NCBI GenBank assembly: GCA_023382675.1
Contig: JAHDWN010000046.1
Location: forward strand, 1-50,670
Reading direction: 5' to 3'
Origin: Anaerolineae bacterium
GTDB lineage: Bacteria > Chloroflexota > Anaerolineae > Aggregatilineales > Phototrophicaceae
DNA length: 50,670 bases
The notes beneath the pieces were generated by a model. It made no database searches. It saw nothing but the letters and a program-made list of their open reading frames with translations, and was not told where the DNA came from. Below are positions 35,811 to 45,684 of the stretch, one piece after another. The position numbers and the translations under genes were made by a program. Position 1 is the first letter of the stretch. The number at the start of each line of letters is the position of its first letter.

Positions 35811-36644
35811 TCAGTCGCTCTTTTCCTGAACGCCGAGCGCGTAGATGGTCTTACGATCCCAGCCAGACTCGGCGGCCAGCGCCTTAGCTGCATCTTTGAG
35901 CCGTTCGCCCGCTGCCAGGCGGTCGTGCAAGGCCGCCCGCACGCGCGCCTCATCCCAGATGTCCGGCTCGGCAGGCGGCGCGCCCGCGATCAGCAGGACG
36001 ACTTCGCCGCGCGGCGTATGTGATTCGTAGTAGGCCAGGATTTCAGAGAGCGGCGCGCGAGTGTACTCCTCGTGCAGCTTGGTCAATTCGCGGCCAACGC
36101 AAGCCGGGCGGTCGCCAAGCACATCTTGAGCGATGTGCAACGTATCAACCAGCCGATAGGGGCTTTCGTAGAGAATGAGTGTGCGCGGCTCATCAGCGAT
36201 GTCAGCCAAAAATGCGCGCAGGTCGTTGGTCTTGCGCGGTGGGAAGCCGAGGAAGACAAAGCCGCCCGTCGTATCCAGGCCGCTGGCGACGAGCGCGGTG
36301 ATGGCTGCGTTCGCGCCCGGCAGCGCTTCGACGCGGATGCCCGCCGCCAGAGCCGCCTGGATCAGTTCGTAGCCGGGGTCGCTGATGCCGGGCGTGCCTG
36401 CGTCGGAGATGAGCGCGACGTCGCCACCTGCAAGCGCCGCGAAGATCGCATCGAGCTTGGAGAGCTTGTTGTGCTCGTGATAACTCGTCATTGGCGTTTC
36501 GATCTGGTAGTGCTGGAGCAGCACGCGCGAGGTGCGCGTATCTTCGGCAGCGATCAGCTTGACCTCACCCAGCACACGCAGCGCGCGCAGCGTGATGTCT
36601 TCCAGATTGCCAATGGGCGTTGGGACGATAAAAAGCGTCGGCAT
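35811..36644 (-). CDS. rsmI: 16S rRNA (cytidine-1402-2'-O) methyltransferase RsmI
   Basis: A 277-residue SAM-dependent tetrapyrrole-methylase-fold enzyme that 2'-O-methylates C1402 in the ribosomal P site. The hallmark segments are all present: VPTPIGNLEDITLRALRVL (residues 7-25), AAEDTRTSRVLL, the SAM loop LISDAGTPGISDPG (about 78-91), and LPGANAAITALVASGL. A C-terminal extension of about 55 residues, rich in Ala and Arg, resembles the helical tail of other RsmI proteins. It lies 12 bases downstream of the deaminase gene, so the two share a transcript. Confidence 0.95.
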   Translation of the reverse strand: MPTLFIVPTPIGNLEDITLRALRVLGEVKLIAAEDTRTSRVLLQHYQIETPMTSYHEHNKLSKLDAIFAALAGGDVALISDAGTPGISDPGYELIQAALAAGIRVEALPGANAAITALVASGLDTTGGFVFLGFPPRKTNDLRAFLADIADEPRTLILYESPYRLVDTLHIAQDVLGDRPACVGRELTKLHEEYTRAPLSEILAYYESHTPRGEVVLLIAGAPPAEPDIWDEARVRAALHDRLAAGERLKDAAKALAAESGWDRKTIYALGVQEKSD

Positions 36645-36656
36645 CAGCGCGACAGC

Positions 36657-37250
36657 TTACTCGGCTTCATCGCCCTGCCGACTGTTGTAGACGAACGCAC
36701 CACTGTCCGCGAAATCCCTGTAGACCTGAAGCGCCTGCTCGGTAAGCACGTCGTTGACCAGTTCGATGCCGCGCTTCTCCAACTCTTTATCCCATTCAGG
36801 ATGGACAGGGCCTTCATCGAAACCGGTGATGGCCTCCAATTCCGGGCCGCTGCCAGCAATCACGAGCGAGCGCACGCCCGACCAGAGCACTGCGCCGTAA
36901 CACATGGCGCATGGCCGCCAGTTGACAACCAACTGATAGAGCGGCATCCCTGGCCCGCCCAGATCGTATGTGCCCAGTTGTCGCTGTGCGAGTGACAGGG
37001 TGGTCACTTCCGCGTGCGCAGACGAGCAGTTCGACTCGACGACGCGGTTGACGCCAATGACAACGAGCTTGCCGCTGTCGCGCTCAAAGACACCGGCGGC
37101 GAACGGCCCCCCCGTACCATGCTCAAAATTCAACCGGGAAAAGCGGATGACGGCAGCCATGCGCTCTTCGAGCGTGGGCATGAACGGCGGCAGTTTCGCG
37201 TGCTCCTGCACCGCCCAATCCGGCAGCGCGATGCTGAAATCGGTGATCAT
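36657..37250 (-). CDS. Nucleoside/guanine deaminase of the cytidine-deaminase fold
   Basis: A 197-residue zinc hydrolase. The zinc site is complete: H79 and the proton-shuttle E81 in SSAHAEVTTL, and C114 and C117 in RPCAMCYGAVLWSGV. The length and the extended C-terminal part (GFDEGPVHPEWDKELEKRGIELV) favour the guanine deaminase (GuaD)-like branch over tRNA adenosine deaminase (TadA), but the substrate cannot be fixed by eye. AGGTG lies five bases before the ATG. First gene of a probable unit with rsmI, behind a TATAAT box at 37289-37294. Confidence 0.88.
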   Translation of the reverse strand: MITDFSIALPDWAVQEHAKLPPFMPTLEERMAAVIRFSRLNFEHGTGGPFAAGVFERDSGKLVVIGVNRVVESNCSSAHAEVTTLSLAQRQLGTYDLGGPGMPLYQLVVNWRPCAMCYGAVLWSGVRSLVIAGSGPELEAITGFDEGPVHPEWDKELEKRGIELVNDVLTEQALQVYRDFADSGAFVYNSRQGDEAE

Positions 37251-37288
37251 GGTACACCTGAGTTTTTGAGGGCAGAAGTAGGATAAAG

Positions 37289-37294
37289 ATTATA
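37289..37294 (-). promoter_or_regulatory. -10 element (TATAAT) of the deaminase-rsmI unit
   Basis: The minus strand reads TATAAT at 37294-37289, 38 bases before the ATG at 37250. The T-rich tail of the upstream terminator lies where a -35 would be. Confidence 0.45.
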
Positions 37295-37313
37295 ACCCGG
37301 CCTGCAACCATAC

Positions 37314-37346
37314 AAAAAGCGTCAGCCTCGCTTGAGACTGACGCTT
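37314..37346 (-). terminator. Intrinsic terminator of the ABC-2 operon
   Basis: On the minus strand AAGCGTCAG (37346-37338) and CTGACGCTT (37325-37317) form a nine-pair stem extended by a further inner pairing, followed by TTTTTG. It ends 20 bases after the stop of the last permease gene. A clear Rho-independent terminator. Confidence 0.9.
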
Positions 37347-37366
37347 GTCGTAGAACGCTCTAATCC

Positions 37367-38635
37367 CTAGCCACGCACGAGGCTGGGCAGGTCACGCAGC
37401 CTGGGCAAGCGCCCCGCCAACAATGTATTGACGCGGAACAAGCGCGAGGCCAACCAGAGCGCACCGACCACGCTCAACGCCAGCAGCGCAAGGCTGAGCA
37501 CAATCTGCCAGGCCGGGACATCCGTGACCACCAAACGCATTGCCATGCCCAGAGGTGCGGTGAGTGGGAAGATGCTGAGCACGACAGGCAGCGTGTCGTT
37601 GGGTGTCGTCGCGAACACCGACAGGAAATAGAACGGGAACACTGCCGGCAGCGTGAAGATGATCGCGTACTGTGGGCCTTCGCGCATCGAGTTCGAGATC
37701 GCGCCGACAATGCCATACAACCCGGCGAAGAAGGCATAGCCAAGGATGAAGTAGAGCAGCAGCAAGGGCAACAGATGGTAAGGAATGGTCAGGTTTGCCA
37801 ATGCTTGCAGGAATGGCAGCAAGGTCTGAAGTGTCTCGCGCCCACTCAACCACCCCAGGAAAATGAACGTACCCGTCCAGATGGATACCTGGAGCAGCCC
37901 AAGAATACCGAAGGCCAGAATCTTGCCGGTGAGCAGATCGAAGGGGCGGATCGTCGAGATGAGAATCTCGATGAGCCGGGACTCCTTCTCTTCGATCACA
38001 CTCTGGAGCAGATAGCCGTTAGTCATGAACAGGCTGCCGAGCAAGATCAGGCCGAAGACGTAGACGAAGATGAAGCGCGTATCGAAGGCCTGTTCAGAAG
38101 CGACTGAGGTATTGCGCGCGACATCAACCTCCTGCAAATTGGAGCCAGTGCTCAGGCGCGTGAAGACCTGCGGATTGACATCCCTGGCAAAGTTGTTCAG
38201 CAAGAGTTGCCGGATCGCATCGCTGTTGACCATGTTGATCGAGAGGCGCGGCATCGCCTGGACGATATTGCCCGTCTCTAGATAGTCCGCCGGGATGATG
38301 TAGTAGGTATCGATTTCGCCCGCCGATAGGGCCGCTTGCGCCGCAGCTTCGTCATCATAACGGGTAAAGAGCGTGCTTAGCTCGCCGGGATCGGGGAACT
38401 TGCCCGTTTCATCGACATAACCGGCATGTTCCACGGCGCGCAAGAATTCGCTTGGGATATTGACATTGAACGGTTCGTTCGGGTTAGTCTGCCCCCCTGC
38501 ATTGCCAAAGAGCAGCGGCAGAATGCTGCCCAGCACAAATACCAGCACCGGTATCCCGAAAGTCGCGAACAGATAGCCCTTGCGCCGCAGATTGCGTTTG
38601 AGTTCGTAGGTGAAGACTTTCCAGAGTCGCATCAT
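37367..38635 (-). CDS. ABC-2 type permease (NatB-like), second
   Basis: A 422-residue ABC-2 permease. The start is the ATG at 38635, which shares one base with the stop of the upstream gene (TGATGATG); the open frame running further up is only overlap. It has a cytoplasmic N-terminus (LWKVFTYELKRNLRRKGYLF), one helix (about residues 22-42), a large extracytoplasmic domain (about 45-195), then five or six helices (about 200-395) with the VIEEKESRLIEILISTIRPFDLLTGKIL amphipathic coupling block. It probably pairs with the sister permease to form an exporter with the NatA-type ATPase; Na+, drug or lipid export are possible. The gene is followed by an intrinsic terminator. Confidence 0.9.
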   Translation of the reverse strand: MMRLWKVFTYELKRNLRRKGYLFATFGIPVLVFVLGSILPLLFGNAGGQTNPNEPFNVNIPSEFLRAVEHAGYVDETGKFPDPGELSTLFTRYDDEAAAQAALSAGEIDTYYIIPADYLETGNIVQAMPRLSINMVNSDAIRQLLLNNFARDVNPQVFTRLSTGSNLQEVDVARNTSVASEQAFDTRFIFVYVFGLILLGSLFMTNGYLLQSVIEEKESRLIEILISTIRPFDLLTGKILAFGILGLLQVSIWTGTFIFLGWLSGRETLQTLLPFLQALANLTIPYHLLPLLLLYFILGYAFFAGLYGIVGAISNSMREGPQYAIIFTLPAVFPFYFLSVFATTPNDTLPVVLSIFPLTAPLGMAMRLVVTDVPAWQIVLSLALLALSVVGALWLASRLFRVNTLLAGRLPRLRDLPSLVRG

Positions 38636-39867
38636 CAACCTGCACTTTCTCCAGTTGCCGTCGTCTGCATACGCGCGCCCGGTCGCAGTGCCCGCGCCAA
38701 CATGCGCAGGCTGGGGCGTTTGCCGTACATGAGCAGCGACCAGCGGAAGATGCGCGCTGCAATCCAGACCACGAGAATGGTCGTCACGAGCATGAGGACG
38801 ATGCTCAGCGCAATCTGCCACGCGGGAATTGCAGTGAAGGCCGAGCGCAAGATGACCACCATCGGCGCAGTCACAGGGATGAGCGTCAACGCCACCGGGA
38901 GCGGGCCATTGGGATCCTGAATGAACGTATAAATGGCGAAGAAGGGTATGGCGAAGACGAAGCCAAAGATACCCGCGATCTGCCGGCTTTCCTGCTCACT
39001 GCCCGTGACAGCACCAATGCCTGCCATGATAGCGCCATAGAGGAAGTAAAAGAGCAGGAAATAGACGAGCGAGAGCACAACCAGATCCGGCGGAATATCG
39101 ATACCGGCCAGAATGCCCGTGCCGCGATTGAGGGTGATCACGAGACCACCCGCCGCCAGCCAGACAGCGATCTGGACAAGGCCAAGCGCACCCAGCCCAA
39201 TCAGTTTGCCCGCCAGCATCTGGAATGGGGTCACGCTCGTGATCAAAATCTCCATGATGCGGTTGGCTTTTTCCTCGACGACACTCGACATCAAATAGCC
39301 GCTGGTGGCTTGAGTGACGGCGAGAAAGACGGTGACGAAGATGAACGGCGCAATGAAGACGCCCATGATCCCATCATCGCGAATGGTGCGCCCGTTGTCC
39401 AGGGTTCTCACCTCGAGATTGACAGGATCGCGAATGAGGCGAGCGAGTTCGGGATCAGATACCTCAGCGCTCAAATTGGCTGCAAGGTATTCATCGATTG
39501 CATCACCGATACGAAGCGGCGCATCGCTGACATGGTAGAACGAGACGTTGCCAGATTGCAGGTAATCTGCCTGAACGACGAAATAGCCCGACAGGGTGCC
39601 GGCGTCCAACGCAGCCCGCGCGACATCTTCGTCCGCGTAGGCCGTGAAGTTGTCCGGGCGCTCGACCGCCTGCGCCAGTACACCTGAATGATCGATGTAG
39701 CCGATGGGAGCCGTGACATCGCGGGTGACATTTTCGGCAACCAGCGAAAAGACGATGATCATGATAGCGACGATCAACAAGGGCAGACCGAACGCAGCCA
39801 GCAAAAATGAGCGCCGCCGAATATGCGTTACGAACTCGTGGCGCGCAACTAACCACCATTTAGGCAT
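38635..39867 (-). CDS. ABC-2 type permease (NatB-like), first
   Basis: A 410-residue ABC-2 permease with the same plan as the downstream paralogue: N-terminal WWLVARHEFVTHIRRRSFLL, one helix (about residues 22-44), an extracytoplasmic region (about 50-165), and a C-terminal bundle of five to six helices with SVVEEKANRIMEILITSVTPFQMLAGKLIG (coupling block, about 195-224). The ATG overlaps the end of the ATPase gene by eight bases, and its own stop overlaps the next start. The two permeases are divergent in sequence, so a heterodimeric exporter is likely. Confidence 0.9.
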   Translation of the reverse strand: MPKWWLVARHEFVTHIRRRSFLLAAFGLPLLIVAIMIIVFSLVAENVTRDVTAPIGYIDHSGVLAQAVERPDNFTAYADEDVARAALDAGTLSGYFVVQADYLQSGNVSFYHVSDAPLRIGDAIDEYLAANLSAEVSDPELARLIRDPVNLEVRTLDNGRTIRDDGIMGVFIAPFIFVTVFLAVTQATSGYLMSSVVEEKANRIMEILITSVTPFQMLAGKLIGLGALGLVQIAVWLAAGGLVITLNRGTGILAGIDIPPDLVVLSLVYFLLFYFLYGAIMAGIGAVTGSEQESRQIAGIFGFVFAIPFFAIYTFIQDPNGPLPVALTLIPVTAPMVVILRSAFTAIPAWQIALSIVLMLVTTILVVWIAARIFRWSLLMYGKRPSLRMLARALRPGARMQTTATGESAG

Positions 39868-40783
39868 GGTTACGCTCCCCTTCTACAACGCGGATGAAAA
39901 TATCGTTGAGGCTCGGTACAGCCAGTTCGAAACGCTGCAATTCAACGCTATCATCGTGGGCGATGGCATCGAGCAGGTCATCCGATGTGGTTTCATCTTG
40001 CAGATAAAGGAGCGTGCCCTTGCGGCCGTTTTCTGCCTCCTGAACCCGCACCACACCGGGGAGATGTGCCCAATCGCCCTTACCCTCGACGACGACTGCG
40101 TGCTGGGCATACTGCTTGCGCACCGCATCGACTTCGCCATACAGACTCTGGCGTCCACGACTGATCATGAGCAGGCGATCCGCCAGTTCTTCAACCTGGT
40201 GCATCTGGTGCGTGCTCATGACGATGGCACAGCCACGTTTTCTGAAATCCAGCAGCAGATCCTGAATCACAAGCGTATTGACCGGATCGAGGCCAGAGAA
40301 CGGTTCATCAACAATGATGAGAGTCGGATCGTGCAGCACAGTGACGGCGAACTGCACTTTCTGCTGCATACCCTTGCTGAGTTCGCTGACCTTCTTGCGC
40401 GCGTGTTCGCCGAGTTCGAGATGTTCCAGAAGTTGCAGCGCTCGTTTGCGTGCGTCAACGCTGTGCATCCCTTTGAGCTGCCCCATATAGACCATCATAT
40501 CCAGCACGGACACCGAACGATATAACCCTCGCTCTTCCGGCAGATAGCCGATCCGATTTTTCGTCTCATCGGAGATAGGTGCGCCGAGAACACGAATCGT
40601 CCCCGAGTCTGGCTTCAAGATGTCCAGGATCATGCGCAAGGTTGTACTTTTCCCTGCACCGTTCGGGCCAAGCAGAGCAAATACCTCACCGGTGTGAACT
40701 TCAAAGCTGAGATCATCGACTGCGCGGAATTCGCCAAAGCTCTTGGCAATGCGTTCGCAATCAATTGCGACCTGGTATGACAT
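39860..40783 (-). CDS. ABC transporter ATP-binding protein, NatA-like
   Basis: A 307-residue ABC ATPase. Walker A is GPNGAGKST (about residues 39-47), the signature is LSKGMQQKVQFAVTVLHDP, Walker B is LIIVDEPFSGLDP and the H-loop is MSTHQMHQ. The C-terminal 80 residues form the DUF4162-type domain found in NatA/CcmA-like exporter ATPases. A strong ribosome-binding site (GAGGAGG, seven bases before ATG) precedes the gene. It is first in a three-gene export operon with the two ABC-2 permeases. Confidence 0.92.
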   Translation of the reverse strand: MSYQVAIDCERIAKSFGEFRAVDDLSFEVHTGEVFALLGPNGAGKSTTLRMILDILKPDSGTIRVLGAPISDETKNRIGYLPEERGLYRSVSVLDMMVYMGQLKGMHSVDARKRALQLLEHLELGEHARKKVSELSKGMQQKVQFAVTVLHDPTLIIVDEPFSGLDPVNTLVIQDLLLDFRKRGCAIVMSTHQMHQVEELADRLLMISRGRQSLYGEVDAVRKQYAQHAVVVEGKGDWAHLPGVVRVQEAENGRKGTLLYLQDETTSDDLLDAIAHDDSVELQRFELAVPSLNDIFIRVVEGERNHA

Positions 40784-40888
40784 CGAGAAACCTCCTCATC
40801 ATTTGCAACGTTTTGGCCGGAATTTTAAGGGTTGCAACCGCGTTCTCGTTTTACACTGAAGAGACAAGAAGAATGAATAAGTTGGTGA

Positions 40889-40918
40889 TTGCGCTCACAC
40901 AAAATCCAATGATATAGT
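40889..40918 (+). promoter_or_regulatory. Candidate promoter for the lone receiver gene
   Basis: TTGCGC (40889-40894) and TATAGT (40913-40918) are 18 bases apart. A second possibility is TTGACA at 40982-40987 with a poor -10. The 40784-41047 gap between divergent genes is AT-rich and holds no other visible feature. Confidence 0.3.
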
Positions 40919-41047
40919 GAGATTAGAGCAACATGAATGAAGGGTTAATGTAACACATATCAATGAGCGCAATTTACTGATTTGACAATCAATGTACGGC
41001 AGGGTGTGAACCATCTTCACGAGAGATGGCAGGCTGAGAGGAACGTA

Positions 41048-41431
41048 ATGAAAAGGCAGATCCTGGTTGTTGACGACGAAATCGGTGCCCTGACTCTGAT
41101 CGGCATCATGCTGGAACGTGGCGGGTTCAACGTAATCAAAGCGCGCGATGCCACCTCGGCGCTGGCGCAACTGGATGAGAGCACCCCCGAATTGATTATC
41201 CTCGACGTGATGATGCCTGGCATGGATGGCATTGAGTTGTGTGGTGTCATTCGCCAGCGCGAAGCCACCGCCAAAACGCCGATCATTATCCTCTCGGCGC
41301 GCGGTGATGCTGATGCCATTATTCGAGGCATCGAAGCCGGGGCTAATGACTACCTGTTGAAGCCAATCCTTCATCATGATCTTGTTTCTAAGATTCGGAC
41401 GATGCTCGGTCAATCAATGGTATCCGCGTAA
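41048..41431 (+). CDS. Single-domain response regulator (lone receiver)
   Basis: A 127-residue receiver with normal active site: acidic pair in LVVDDEIGAL, acceptor Asp in LIILDVMMPGMDG, Ser in IILSARGD in the Thr position, and Lys in YLLKPILHHDL. The ATG at 41048 follows GAGAGG at a good distance. There is no output domain and no kinase nearby; the divergent neighbour is the NatA-like exporter operon. It may be served by a kinase elsewhere, including the large hybrid kinase 10 kb away. It forms a single-gene unit with its own terminator. Confidence 0.93.
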   Translation: MKRQILVVDDEIGALTLIGIMLERGGFNVIKARDATSALAQLDESTPELIILDVMMPGMDGIELCGVIRQREATAKTPIIILSARGDADAIIRGIEAGANDYLLKPILHHDLVSKIRTMLGQSMVSA

Positions 41432-41495
41432 AACTCCCTGTCATCTAATTACGCAAAAAGACGCACTCAGGTTGCACGATCTGAGGCAGATGAAG

Positions 41496-41515
41496 ACCCC
41501 CTCACGGGGGTTTTT
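41496..41515 (+). terminator. Intrinsic terminator after the lone receiver
   Basis: ACCCCC (41496-41501), loop TCAC, GGGGGT (41506-41511), then a short T-run. It lies about 65 bases after the receiver stop and just before the convergent DUF255 gene end. Confidence 0.85.
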
Positions 41516-41522
41516 CGTACAC

Positions 41523-43571
<2,049 letters not shown>

Positions 43572-43642
43572 GGGTCACTCTTGGGATCTATAGCTTGCGT
43601 TCGACAATATGCTGCGCACAGACTGCCACCATGCGCACAAGA

Positions 43643-43668
43643 GCTAACCATAGAGCCGCTCGGTTAGC
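43643..43668 (-). terminator. Possible hairpin at the end of the CcoG-like gene
   Basis: GCTAACC (43643-43649) and GGTTAGC (43662-43668) form a seven-pair inverted repeat overlapping the TAA stop of the minus-strand gene. Only a weak T-rich stretch follows on the minus strand, so this is tentative. Confidence 0.3.
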
Positions 43669-45163
43669 CGAAGAGGAATTCCGTGCCACGCATTTCCATC
43701 GGCTGCGAGAAAATCTGCACGGCGATCAGCAGCACGACCAATAATAGCAGCATCCAGGGCAACTGGCCGACGAAGCCGCGGCGGCCATAAAGACGGCGAG
43801 CCGCTCGCTGCACGATCCAGGCGCTCCATGCCCAGCCGCCGATAAGCGCGACGACTTGCAGCAAACCGATGGCATCCAGGCTCAGACCGCCGGACAGCTG
43901 CTCCCATGCGCCGGTCATGCCGAGGAATTCTTGAAAGACGGCGATGATCGACAGCGGTGAGATCAAGAAGTGGAAGCTGTAGTGCGCGAACCAGATGCCA
44001 AACCCAAGCGGCACGAACGCCGGCGCAAAAGCGGCGACGGTCGCCCGCAGGGGAAGCCGCTTGCGCATGTTCGTCAGCGCGCGCCCGATCTGAGCGGTGA
44101 TGGTGACGGCAGCAACGGGGAGCAGCAGATTGCCCACCACGAAAATGAGCAGCAGCACGAGGAATTCGCTGCGCAGCCCGGCGACCTCGACCAGCCAGCG
44201 CTGAAGCTCATAAACGGGCGGCACCATGGCAAAAGCATTGGTCAGGCCGATAAAGGTGAGCATGACCGGCAGCAGCGAAACATCCCAGCGCTGCGGCCAT
44301 GCACCCGGTTGCGCCAGTTCTCTACCCGGCGTGCGCGTCATCAAACCAACGTTGGCGTGAGGACAGGCACGGACACAATCGAGGCAGAAGGTGCAGTCGA
44401 GGTTGCTGCTGATCTGCGGGGCAAACAACAGTGTGCCACAGCCGAGTGTGCCCTGCGGCCCATGGGTGATCGTCTTGACGACGGTTTCGTCAGTGCCCGC
44501 AACAGGAATGGTGTCGGCACGGATAATGGGCTGCGGCGCGTAGTTGCCATTAACGCATTCTTTGCCGACGCACGAGACGCAGACGGCGCTATTTTTGACA
44601 CCGATCTGGGTCGGAGAGAGCGTGGAATAGACAAAGTTGAACGTCCCAAGCGGGCAAACGTACTTGCAGAAAGCCGACTCGGTGAAGAAAGCCTCAAGCA
44701 CGAACGAGGCGACAAAATAAGCCACGATCACCCAGGCGGTCAGGGCCGGGCTTGACCAGAGATCGAGCCACTCGTAGATAAAGAACAAGCCGAACAGCCC
44801 GGTCAACGCCAGCCACTTGTTGCGTAAAGGCCGCGGGAAGCGCCGCCCGCTCAAGCTGAGGCGCTTGGCGAGGGTGCGTGGCAGGGCGAACGGGCAGCTC
44901 ATGCAAAAAAGATTGCCCACGAGGAGCAGCACAACCACGACCAGGCCGCGATACTGCACCCAGGGCGCAACCGTCGCAAGATTACGCGCTGGCTCCTGAG
45001 GGCCGGTGAAACCATCGATGATCAGGGCGAGAGCAACGAGGGTCAGCAGCATTTGCCCCGGCAGCCGGCCCCAGCGATGGCGAAGCAGCGCGCCGATCCC
45101 CGGCAAACGTAAGAGATCTAGGGCGGTATTCGGACGGTAGGAGGCGGGGTTACGGGTTGCCAC
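43664..45163 (-). CDS. 4Fe-4S membrane ferredoxin-like protein, CcoG/NapH type
   Basis: A 499-residue membrane protein with several iron-sulfur Cys motifs: C87xxC90P after a helix, C166xxxC170P (the FCKYVCPLG motif of NapH/CcoG proteins), C195xxC198 plus C203, and a complete CxxCxxCxxxCP cluster site at C257, C260, C263 and C267. About eight helices surround them, with a long helical C-terminal half (about 285-490) not usual in CcoG. Such proteins pass electrons across or along the membrane, for instance to reduce copper for oxidase assembly (CcoG) or in NapH/NosR-type chains. The start is GTG at 45163, three bases after the stop of the lipoprotein gene. The pairing with a FixH/YtkA-type protein recalls ccoGH, but no oxidase genes are seen. 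Confidence 0.87.
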   Translation of the reverse strand: MATRNPASYRPNTALDLLRLPGIGALLRHRWGRLPGQMLLTLVALALIIDGFTGPQEPARNLATVAPWVQYRGLVVVVLLLVGNLFCMSCPFALPRTLAKRLSLSGRRFPRPLRNKWLALTGLFGLFFIYEWLDLWSSPALTAWVIVAYFVASFVLEAFFTESAFCKYVCPLGTFNFVYSTLSPTQIGVKNSAVCVSCVGKECVNGNYAPQPIIRADTIPVAGTDETVVKTITHGPQGTLGCGTLLFAPQISSNLDCTFCLDCVRACPHANVGLMTRTPGRELAQPGAWPQRWDVSLLPVMLTFIGLTNAFAMVPPVYELQRWLVEVAGLRSEFLVLLLIFVVGNLLLPVAAVTITAQIGRALTNMRKRLPLRATVAAFAPAFVPLGFGIWFAHYSFHFLISPLSIIAVFQEFLGMTGAWEQLSGGLSLDAIGLLQVVALIGGWAWSAWIVQRAARRLYGRRGFVGQLPWMLLLLVVLLIAVQIFSQPMEMRGTEFLFG

Positions 45164-45166
45164 AAT

Positions 45167-45601
45167 TCATCCAAGCGAAAGCGGAGTGTGCAGTGCGCCG
45201 GTATCGGTCGTCACAGTATAGTCGAATCGGCGACGTGCGCTGGTGCCATCCGGCAGGGTGACTTCGACATCGACCAACCAGTCGCCCCCCATTGTCCATT
45301 CAAAGGGGATGCGATACACACCGTCCTCTCCATTTTCGACTTCGCGCAGGACAGGGCGCATCCCGGCATGATTCATATCGCCGCGCACGTTGACACGGGC
45401 GTCATTGATTGGCTCGCCCTGAGCGTTTGTGATTGTCACGAGCAATGACGCCTCGCCGATTCTGGGTGGGTCGGGATCGAGTTGTAGGGCAATGTTGATG
45501 CCAGTATCGGTATTTTCACTGGGTGGCGCAGTCCGACAGCTCGCTAGAGCCAGGACAAGCAAACTGAAGAGAAGAACATAGCGTAGGCGGCGTGAACTCA
45601 T
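45167..45601 (-). CDS. YtkA/FixH-like lipoprotein
   Basis: A 144-residue exported lipoprotein. The ATG at 45601 gives a classical lipoprotein signal: RR near the start, a hydrophobic core, and the lipobox LALASC with C22 as the lipidated residue; a longer upstream start would bury it. The mature part is one immunoglobulin-like YtkA domain (about residues 38-135) with NDARVNVRGDMNHAGMRPVLREV, in which the Met-rich MNHAGM segment is a candidate copper ligand, and the WLVDVEVTLPDG strand. FixH/CcoH- and YtkA-type proteins take part in respiratory or copper-protein assembly. It lies three bases upstream of the CcoG-like gene, so they act together. Confidence 0.85.
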   Translation of the reverse strand: MSSRRLRYVLLFSLLVLALASCRTAPPSENTDTGINIALQLDPDPPRIGEASLLVTITNAQGEPINDARVNVRGDMNHAGMRPVLREVENGEDGVYRIPFEWTMGGDWLVDVEVTLPDGTSARRRFDYTVTTDTGALHTPLSLG

Positions 45602-45684
45602 CACAAACCTTAGGTGCCGGCTTCCAACGCAAGGCAGAGCCATGCACTCCCCATCCTACGCACGTTCATACGTCAGAACAAGAC

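Noticed and set aside
38636-38821. N-terminal 62-residue extension of the second ABC-2 permease
   Set aside because: The extension lies within the upstream permease gene in another frame and lacks family similarity; the ATG at 38635 overlapping the stop gives the normal N-terminus.
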